The position numbers were made by a program, and so were the translations under genes. A DNA stretch of 17,873 nt from assembly GCA_016342385.1 (NCBI GenBank), contig JAEINM010000028.1:1-17873 (forward strand), given 5' to 3'. Under the pieces are notes generated by a model. That model was not told the origin of the DNA, did no database searches, and saw only the letters and a list, made by a program, of their open reading frames with translations. Every line of letters begins with the position of its first letter. The stretch's first letter is position 1. The stretch is from Spirochaetaceae bacterium (lineage in GTDB: Bacteria; Spirochaetota; Spirochaetia; DSM-2461). Shown in pieces: positions 6,395 through 12,834 of this stretch.

Positions 6395-9300
6395 TGAAAA
6401 TTACAAAGATAACTTCTACAGATCAATTGACCAATATCAGGGATCTGGAAAGAGAGCGGAACTTAAATAATAAACATAAAACAGAAGTTTTTGTCTGTGG
6501 CGGAGGCGGTTGTATCGCTTCGGGTTCCCTGGAATTGAAATCATCCATGGAAAATATGATAAAAGAGGAAAATCTGGATATTTCTGTCAAACTGACCGGT
6601 TGTCTCGGGCCCTGTTCAAAAGGTCCTGTTATCAAGGTGAATCCCGATTCTATTATATATGAAAATGTCAGAAATGAAGACCTACAGCATATTGTAAAAG
6701 ATCATCTGAAAAAGGGGAACATCGTCGAATCCCTAACCTGGAAGAATGAATCGGATGGGCATTCTATCAGCAGGGCGGAAGATATCACTTTTTTCAAAGA
6801 TCAGACCCCTCTGGTCCTGCGAAACTGCGGTTCCATCGATCCGGCTAATATTTATGATTATATCGGTCATGAGGGATATCAGGGGCTCGCCATGGCCCTA
6901 TCCAATATGAAGCCTCTCTGCGTGGTGGAAGAGGTCATTGAATCGGGATTGCGGGGTCGTGGTGGTGCCGGATTTACAACAGGAAAAAAATGGGAGTTCA
7001 CAGCTCTGGAGAAGAGCGATCAGAAGTATGTTCTCTGTAATGCCGATGAGGGAGATCCCGGTGCCTTTATGGACAGATCTGTACTGGAAGGAGATCCTCA
7101 CAGTCTAATCGAAGGTATGGCCGTTGCCGCTTATGCGATAGGTGCAACTCAGGGATATGTCTATGTTCGTGCCGAGTATCCTCTTGCCGTAACCCGGTTG
7201 AATCATGCCCTGAAACAGGCCAGAGAGGCAGGAGTTCTGGGTGAGCATATTCTCGGGACAAAATTCTCCTTTGACCTGGAAATACGAATGGGGTCCGGAG
7301 CCTTTGTCTGCGGTGAAGAAACCGCTCTTATAAACTCTATAGAAGGTAAAAGGGGAGAACCCCGTCCAAGACCGCCCTTTCCGGCTCAGAAAGGACTCTG
7401 GGGCAAACCCACTTTACTGAATAACGTTGAAACATATGCCAATATCGCCCCGATTATACAGAGAGGTGCTTCATGGTACAGAACATATGGTACCGAGGAG
7501 AGCAAAGGAACAAAAGTCTTCGCTCTGGCCGGATCTATCAATAATTCGGGACTTGTTGAAGTTCCCATAGGAACTCCTCTAGGCGAGGTCATATATGATA
7601 TCGGTGATGGTATTAAAGATGGAAAGAATTTTAAAGCGGCACAAATCGGTGGTCCTTCAGGGGGGTGTATTCCAAGACAGTATCTCAATGTCCCCCTTGA
7701 TTATTCTTCGCTGAAAGAACTGGGAGCCATAATTGGTTCCGGTGGTCTCATCGTCATGGATGAAGATACCTGTATGGTTGATATGGCGCGGTTTTTTCTC
7801 GAGTTTGTTCAGGAGGAATCATGTGGTAAATGCGTTCCCTGTCGTGTAGGATCCAAAAGGATGCTGGAAATACTCGATCGGATCTGTAAGGGTGATGGAG
7901 AAGAGAGCGATATTGATAAACTGCTTGAACTGGGGCAACAGATTCAGGATACGGCCCTCTGCGGTCTGGGACAGACAGCTCCCAATCCCGTTATTTCCAC
8001 AATCCGTCACTTCAGAGAGGAATATATTGAACATATCCGCGATAAGCACTGCCGTGCCGGTGTTTGTCCCGATCTGGTTCGGGCTCCCTGTCAGAGCGGC
8101 TGCCCGGCTGGTGTGGATATTCCCGGTTTTATTTCTCTTACAGGAGAAAAACGCTACGCTGAAGCTCTAAAACTTCACCGGGAGAGAAATCCCTTTGCCG
8201 CCGTTTGTGCCAGAGTCTGTTTTCATACATGCGAGGATAAATGCCGCCGCGCTACAATAGATCAGGCCGTTTCAGTCCGTGGAGTGAAGCGTTTTATGGT
8301 CGATCAGGAAATTACCGTTCAGCTTCCTGAAGTCAGAGAGAATGAAGCCTATGCCAGGCGTAAAATTGCCATTATCGGCGGTGGTCCTGCGGGTCTTTCC
8401 TGTGCATACTTTCTGGCCCGTCTGGGATACAAACCAACAATCTACGAAGCGGAAGATCGTGCCGCAGGACTGCTTGTTCAGGCCATCCCGGCATATCGGC
8501 TGCCCCGGGAAACTCTTTTCAGGGAAATCCGCATGATCGAAGGTCTTGGAGTTGATATCCGGACAGGTAAAAAACTGGGACGGGACTTTAGTATTGACGA
8601 TCTGAAAGCCGAGGGGTATGAAACTATCTATCTGGCAACGGGAGCTACAGGATCAGTAGATCTGGGACTTCCGGGAGAAGAGGGACCCGGTGTTATACAA
8701 TCTCTACCCTTTCTTCAGCAGTATAATATAAAAGGATCAGTTCCCGTTAAGGAGAAAGTCGTGGTTGTCGGTGGTGGAAATGCTGCTGTTGACGCCGCCA
8801 GAACGGCCCTCCGTCTGGGAGCTCATGAAGTTACACTCATCTACAGACGATCCCGAGATGAGATGCCTGCTTATGATGAGGAGATTGAAGCGGCACTTCA
8901 CGAAGGGGTCATTCTGAAGGACCTGATTCAGCCCTCGGAGATTGAAAGAGGTGCAGATAATGAGATTACAGGACTCCGCTGCTCTCCCGTAGTTCTAGGA
9001 GAATTTGACAAGAGTGGACGGCGCAGACCACTTGTTAAAGCAGGAAAAGAATTTGTTATTGAAACCAATCAGATAATAATTGCAGCCGGCCAGAGACTGG
9101 ATCAGAGAATGATAGATGAGCACAAATTTGAAACAGGTATGAATAATTTTATCTTTGCCGATCCCGTAACCTGCCGGACCAATATTGACCGAGTCTTTGC
9201 GGGGGGAGATGTGGCATCGGGACCATCTTCAGTTGTCGCCGCCATAGCAGCAGGTGAAAGGGCTGCTGTATCCATGCATCAGTTCTTTACAGGTAACGAA

Positions 9301-9528
9301 TATATTTTCTGGAGAGATGAAAAATTTATCGACACACATTTTGATCCCGATTCTGATCCTGTCCCCTATGACAGAGAGAAAATTCATATGATCGAAGTAG
9401 AGAGAAGAAAAAACAATTTTGATGAAGTAGAGCAGCCCTGGCATGAGGCGGTAGCTGTCAGGCAGTCAAAAAGATGTCTTCGCTGTGATTATGGAAAAAG
9501 CTGTCAGAATCAGGAGGTGGCAAAATGA
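6394..9528 (+). CDS. hydB: HydB: NuoF-like subunit fused to a GltD/NfnB-like NAD(P)H module
   Basis: This 1044-residue fusion opens with a thioredoxin-like [2Fe-2S] domain (C35, C40, C70, C74). The NuoF core follows, with FMN/NADH motifs GRGGAGF (188-194), NADEGDPGAF (216-225) and GGPSGG (419-424), and [4Fe-4S] ligands C477, C480, C483 and C523. HCRAGVC (552-558), which normally leads into the two-cluster ferredoxin tail of HydB, is kept, but that tail is absent. In its place stands a GltD-type domain with cysteines 566, 570, 605, 609, 613 and 617. FAD motif GGGPAG (662-667), NAD(P) motif GGGNAA (793-798) and YRRSRDEMPA (817-826, basic residues typical of NADPH binding) follow, then AGGDV (936-940). 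A CxxCx5C tail (1028-1037) ends the protein. I infer a complex that can exchange electrons with NADPH besides NADH and H2. AGGAGG lies eight bases before the ATG; the hydA start overlaps its stop. Confidence 0.93.
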   Translation: MKITKITSTDQLTNIRDLERERNLNNKHKTEVFVCGGGGCIASGSLELKSSMENMIKEENLDISVKLTGCLGPCSKGPVIKVNPDSIIYENVRNEDLQHIVKDHLKKGNIVESLTWKNESDGHSISRAEDITFFKDQTPLVLRNCGSIDPANIYDYIGHEGYQGLAMALSNMKPLCVVEEVIESGLRGRGGAGFTTGKKWEFTALEKSDQKYVLCNADEGDPGAFMDRSVLEGDPHSLIEGMAVAAYAIGATQGYVYVRAEYPLAVTRLNHALKQAREAGVLGEHILGTKFSFDLEIRMGSGAFVCGEETALINSIEGKRGEPRPRPPFPAQKGLWGKPTLLNNVETYANIAPIIQRGASWYRTYGTEESKGTKVFALAGSINNSGLVEVPIGTPLGEVIYDIGDGIKDGKNFKAAQIGGPSGGCIPRQYLNVPLDYSSLKELGAIIGSGGLIVMDEDTCMVDMARFFLEFVQEESCGKCVPCRVGSKRMLEILDRICKGDGEESDIDKLLELGQQIQDTALCGLGQTAPNPVISTIRHFREEYIEHIRDKHCRAGVCPDLVRAPCQSGCPAGVDIPGFISLTGEKRYAEALKLHRERNPFAAVCARVCFHTCEDKCRRATIDQAVSVRGVKRFMVDQEITVQLPEVRENEAYARRKIAIIGGGPAGLSCAYFLARLGYKPTIYEAEDRAAGLLVQAIPAYRLPRETLFREIRMIEGLGVDIRTGKKLGRDFSIDDLKAEGYETIYLATGATGSVDLGLPGEEGPGVIQSLPFLQQYNIKGSVPVKEKVVVVGGGNAAVDAARTALRLGAHEVTLIYRRSRDEMPAYDEEIEAALHEGVILKDLIQPSEIERGADNEITGLRCSPVVLGEFDKSGRRRPLVKAGKEFVIETNQIIIAAGQRLDQRMIDEHKFETGMNNFIFADPVTCRTNIDRVFAGGDVASGPSSVVAAIAAGERAAVSMHQFFTGNEYIFWRDEKFIDTHFDPDSDPVPYDREKIHMIEVERRKNNFDEVEQPWHEAVAVRQSKRCLRCDYGKSCQNQEVAK

Positions 9529-11297
9529 TTGACATAAATATTAATGGGTCTGACTATAGTGTAGATCCCTCATTGACTGTATTGGAAGCAGCAAAAAGTA
9601 TAGGCGTTCATATTCCCACATTGTGTCATCTTGAGGGAAAACATCCTCAGGGTGCCTGTCGTGTCTGTGTTGTGGAAGTGGAGGGAGCCGCCGCTTTGAC
9701 GGCTTCCTGTTCGGCTCCTGTCAGAGCGGGTATGGTCATCCATACGGAAAGTAAGCGGGTGCGCAATGCCCGAAAGACAGTTGTGGATCTTATGCTCAGT
9801 GAACATGTGGGTGATTGCCGGTACTGTGACAGAGGCGATGACTGTGAACTGCAGGAGTTATCCAATGTCATGGGTATGAGGGAGCCCATGTATGATGGAG
9901 AAAAACCGGCTGTACAGATGGATGACAGCACTCCGGCTCTTGTGCGGGATACGGGGAAGTGCATTAAATGCCGTCGTTGTGTCACGGCCTGTAATGAAGT
10001 TCAGAATGTGGGTGCCCTGTTTCCTCAGAACAGGGGCTATGATACAGTAATAGGTCCGGCTTTCGCACAGAATCTCGATACAGTTGCCTGTGTTCAATGC
10101 GGTCAGTGTGCCGCTGTCTGTCCAGTGGGAGCTATAACTGAAAAAAGCCATATAGAACAGGTCCACAGAGCTCTGGATGATCCGAAGAAAACGGTTGTTG
10201 TACAGACGGCTCCGGCTATCCGGGCGGCTCTGGGAGAGTGTTTCGGTTATGAAGCGGGAACACTGGTTACCGGTCAAATGGTCACGGCCCTTAAGATGAT
10301 GGGATTCGATGGTGTTTTTGACACAAACTTTACGGCTGATCTGACGATTATTGAAGAGGGGTCTGAATTACTGAAACGACTTAAAGATATGCTGGTTGAA
10401 GGAAAACCGGCTGCGCTGCCGCAATTTAGCAGCTGCAGTCCCGGGTGGATAAAATACGCGGAGTATTTTCACCCCGATTTCCTTCCTAATCTTTCAACCT
10501 GCAAGTCTCCTCAGCAGATGTTCGGAGCATTGGCCAAATCCTATTATGCTGAAAAAATAGGTGTAAAACCCCAGGACATGACAGTCGTTTCCGTCATGCC
10601 ATGTACAGCCAAGAAATTTGAAGCTCACAGGGCGGAAATGGGTCAGGATGGTGTAGCAGATGTGGATTATGTTCTCACAACACGGGAGCTGGGACAGATG
10701 ATAAGATCCATGGGTATTGATTTCAAGCATCTCGGTGATTCGGCTATGGATACTCCTTTCGGAATATCTTCCGGAGCAGCGGATATTTTTGCCAATACAG
10801 GGGGGGTCATGGAAGCGGCACTCAGAACTGTTTATGAAATAGTGACAGGTCGGGATTTTCCCCTGGAGAATCTCCGTGTCGACTCCATCGCCGGACTGGA
10901 TGGCATAAAAGAAGCCTCTGTTTTAATAACTGATCCGGCTGAATCCTGGAAATTCCTCGATGGTGTGGAAGTGAAAGTCGCTGTAGCTCATGGTCTTGGT
11001 AATACGGAAAAGCTGATGGAAATGATCCGTTCCGGTGAAAAAACTTATCACTTCGTAGAGGTTATGACCTGTCCCGGCGGATGTATCGGTGGAGGAGGTC
11101 AGCCCCGGTTTACCACAGATGCTAAACGGAAAGCCCGCATCGGTGCTATCTACAGGGAGGATGAAGGTAAAGCCATGAGGAAATCCCACAACAACCCGAC
11201 AATTACGGCAATTTATGAAGATTTTCTGAAAGAACCTTTAGGTGAAAAATCTCATCATCTGCTTCATACAAAGTATAGTGAGAGACCTCCGGTTTAG
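9525..11297 (+). CDS. hydA: Catalytic [FeFe]-hydrogenase subunit HydA
   Basis: The 590-residue protein has the M3-type layout of HndD/HydA. It has an N-terminal [2Fe-2S] domain (C34, C45, C48, C62), a His-ligated cluster segment (H94, C98, C101, C107), two [4Fe-4S] ferredoxin motifs (C146/149/152/156 and C189/192/195/199), then the H-cluster domain. Motif L2 is intact (MPCTAKKFEA, C360), as is L3 (EVMTCPGGCIGGGGQP, C516 and C520). L1 reads SSCSPGW (302-308), with Ser where canonical TSCCPxW has its second Cys. The C-terminus (RKSHNNP...HHLLHTKY) is the usual small-subunit-like tail, with no extra cluster domain. The ATG overlaps the hydB stop (ATGA) and has AGGAGG seven bases ahead. Cytoplasmic H2 production or uptake is expected, subject to the L1 question. 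No maturase genes (hydE, hydF, hydG) are in the window. Confidence 0.93.
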   Translation: MIDININGSDYSVDPSLTVLEAAKSIGVHIPTLCHLEGKHPQGACRVCVVEVEGAAALTASCSAPVRAGMVIHTESKRVRNARKTVVDLMLSEHVGDCRYCDRGDDCELQELSNVMGMREPMYDGEKPAVQMDDSTPALVRDTGKCIKCRRCVTACNEVQNVGALFPQNRGYDTVIGPAFAQNLDTVACVQCGQCAAVCPVGAITEKSHIEQVHRALDDPKKTVVVQTAPAIRAALGECFGYEAGTLVTGQMVTALKMMGFDGVFDTNFTADLTIIEEGSELLKRLKDMLVEGKPAALPQFSSCSPGWIKYAEYFHPDFLPNLSTCKSPQQMFGALAKSYYAEKIGVKPQDMTVVSVMPCTAKKFEAHRAEMGQDGVADVDYVLTTRELGQMIRSMGIDFKHLGDSAMDTPFGISSGAADIFANTGGVMEAALRTVYEIVTGRDFPLENLRVDSIAGLDGIKEASVLITDPAESWKFLDGVEVKVAVAHGLGNTEKLMEMIRSGEKTYHFVEVMTCPGGCIGGGGQPRFTTDAKRKARIGAIYREDEGKAMRKSHNNPTITAIYEDFLKEPLGEKSHHLLHTKYSERPPV

Positions 11298-11310
11298 AGA
11301 TCGGAAATTG

Positions 11311-11367
11311 AAAAGACACCCCGCTGAAACAGGACTTAGAACTGTATTTCAGGGGGTGTCTTTTTTT
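11311..11367 (+). terminator. Strong terminator of the hyd operon
   Basis: GACACCCC-G-CTGAAA-CAG pairs with CTG-TA-TTTCAGGGGGTGTC, a long GC-rich stem with one bulged G and a small inner bulge, followed by seven T (11361-11367). It starts 13 bases past the hydA stop. The gene on the opposite strand ends 29 bases beyond. In that direction only AAAA flanks the stem, so it may also stop the converging transcript less efficiently. Confidence 0.9.
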
Positions 11368-11395
11368 ACACAATGTAAATATGACTTCTATTAAG

Positions 11396-12769
11396 TTATA
11401 ATTCCCGGATCGTTCTGTTCAATCCATCAATTTTCCAGGCTTCTCCGATCAGGGACAGATGTAAAATATCATTTACTTTTATACCCAAAGGCATTCTGGG
11501 AGTTAAGTCTTCCACATTGTCAACGACAGCAGGAGCCCACTTTATATAGGAAGCTTCAAATTCATATTCCGAAATCCGTTTAATTTTCAGACCGGAAAGA
11601 CCCCAGATGTGTACTCCCGGTTCAACAGGATTCATCCCTTCCTGAATCCATTGGTCGGGTTCCACAATCCCGGTAGATCCCTCATGGGATAGACGTACTT
11701 TTGAGGTCACATAAATGGTGCTGATTTCATTGATATCACCTTTTCCCGCTTTCGATGTAATACAATCTTCAAGTATTTCCGTATCAAGAGTTTTAAAGCA
11801 ATTGTAATAGAGCTTCACAACTTCTTCCTGTGATTTCCCTATTGTCGCAGGCGGTTCCAGATACTTGGATAGGGGTACCTGAATAATTAATCCAATTAGA
11901 AAAAGAGCAATTATACCTATAGTAAGGCGGCTTCTGTTATTGTGAAAAAAGGATGAAAGCTGGTTTTTATGAATTCTTTTTTTCTCAATTTTAATCTGTT
12001 GTTCTATTATGACTTCTTGTTCTTTAGGGGAAACCGCAGATCTTTCCGGGCCTTCACTACACCATAAATTCAGCACATCTCTCCATCTTTCCAGAGATCC
12101 CTCTCCGGCAAAAGAGTCATCAATCAGTTCTGTTATCTCCTTTTTCAGAAGAGGGTTGAAGAGAAGAAGAGATTTATAATCCTCTTTAACCATCTTTTTT
12201 TCAATTTCTTCTTCACTTTCACCGGGAAAAGGGTATTCTCCAGTGAGTGTTTTATAGGTAAGGGCCGCAATAGTAAAAGATTTTCCTTTATTACCACCCC
12301 ATGCTGGATGGTTCCAGGGAACTATCATTTTCAGAGAGTTCTTAGCTTTTCTGTGTGTATTGAGAAAATCCATTAAATGAGGAGGGAATAAAAGAAATTG
12401 CTGATCATCTGTATAGAACAGGGCACTAAGACTGAATTGTCGAACCGGAAATACCCGATCTTTGATAATGTGCAGTGCTGAGGTCAGGTCCAGGAGAACT
12501 TTTGGTGTTAATTCCAGTTCAGCCAGTGTTTTCCCCATTAAATAAGGGCCGTAGAAATAGGTTTTTTCATCGATTTCTGTCACTCCTTCAATCTTCCAGT
12601 TGGAAATCTCTCCCTCTTTTATAATGAGTCCCGGAAGAGACTGAAGTCTGCTTGTATCGACTCCGATAAAGGATTTATTTCTCAATTCACTGTTGATGGC
12701 AAGAAATTTTTCCGTCCCTTTTTCCAGATATGCTGTGCCTTCAGATATACCGGTAATTGTAAAATTCAT
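11396..12769 (-). CDS. Membrane protein with a degenerate protein-kinase-like domain
   Basis: The preferred start is the ATG at 12767-12769, with GGGGG just ahead; the frame also opens at a TTG four codons earlier. The product is then 457 residues. Residues about 1-240 follow the outline of a bacterial Ser/Thr kinase. GKTLAEL and LTSALHII resemble the hinge and the helix before the catalytic loop. SFTIAALTYKTLTGEYPFPG resembles the C-lobe helix and its TG-x-x-PF turn. LLKKEITELIDDSF resembles the later helices. I see no glycine loop, no HRD and no DFG, so it looks like a pseudokinase. A basic, helical linker leads to one membrane helix (about 282-300), then about 155 extracytoplasmic residues of unknown fold. 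It diverges from the GGDEF/receiver gene, so a signalling role is plausible. The kinase likeness is by eye only. Confidence 0.65.
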   Translation of the reverse strand: MNFTITGISEGTAYLEKGTEKFLAINSELRNKSFIGVDTSRLQSLPGLIIKEGEISNWKIEGVTEIDEKTYFYGPYLMGKTLAELELTPKVLLDLTSALHIIKDRVFPVRQFSLSALFYTDDQQFLLFPPHLMDFLNTHRKAKNSLKMIVPWNHPAWGGNKGKSFTIAALTYKTLTGEYPFPGESEEEIEKKMVKEDYKSLLLFNPLLKKEITELIDDSFAGEGSLERWRDVLNLWCSEGPERSAVSPKEQEVIIEQQIKIEKKRIHKNQLSSFFHNNRSRLTIGIIALFLIGLIIQVPLSKYLEPPATIGKSQEEVVKLYYNCFKTLDTEILEDCITSKAGKGDINEISTIYVTSKVRLSHEGSTGIVEPDQWIQEGMNPVEPGVHIWGLSGLKIKRISEYEFEASYIKWAPAVVDNVEDLTPRMPLGIKVNDILHLSLIGEAWKIDGLNRTIREL

Positions 12770-12789
12770 GATCCCCCGCAAAATAGTAC

Positions 12790-12818
12790 TTAACTTATTG
12801 AATCTATTATATGATAAT
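12790..12818 (+). promoter_or_regulatory. Promoter for the GGDEF/receiver gene
   Basis: TTAACT (12790-12795) and GATAAT (12813-12818) are 17 bases apart. The predicted start, near 12825, lies upstream of the ATG at 12835 but downstream of the ATG at 12811, which supports the later start codon. Confidence 0.5.
12806..12811 (-). promoter_or_regulatory. Consensus -10 element for the kinase-like gene
   Basis: On the minus strand a perfect TATAAT occupies 12806-12811, about 37 bases before the chosen ATG at 12769. I see no good -35 element at 16-18 bases. It sits one base from the divergent -10 element (12813-12818), so the two promoters would compete. Confidence 0.4.
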
Positions 12819-12826
12819 TATTATCA
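12812..12826 (+). promoter_or_regulatory. Perfect 7-1-7 Fur-type box
   Basis: TGATAATTATTATCA is a perfect 15-base palindrome around one central base. It is identical to the published 7-1-7 Fur operator consensus TGATAATnATTATCA and differs at defining positions from the PerR (TTATAAT) and Zur (TCGTAAT) versions. It covers the -10 element and predicted start point of the GGDEF/receiver gene and abuts the -10 of the divergent gene, the expected place for a repressor. Which Fur-family regulator binds is not shown by the sequence. Confidence 0.65.
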
Positions 12827-12834
12827 GGTACACT

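Noticed and set aside
8047..8110. HydB-GltD junction as an assembly error or frameshift joining two genes
   Set aside because: The frame is continuous, codon use does not change, the hinge cysteines run directly into the GltD cysteine motif, and no start or ribosome binding site lies at the junction.
7386..8170. Open frames antisense to or out of frame with hydB and hydA (also 9570-10277, 10494-10730 and 10923-11189)
   Set aside because: They lie fully inside well-supported genes, have no family features or ribosome binding sites, and read as shadows of the coding strand.
9525..11297. HydA as a complex I NuoG subunit
   Set aside because: The L2 and L3 H-cluster motifs and the small-subunit-like C-terminus are specific to [FeFe]-hydrogenase.
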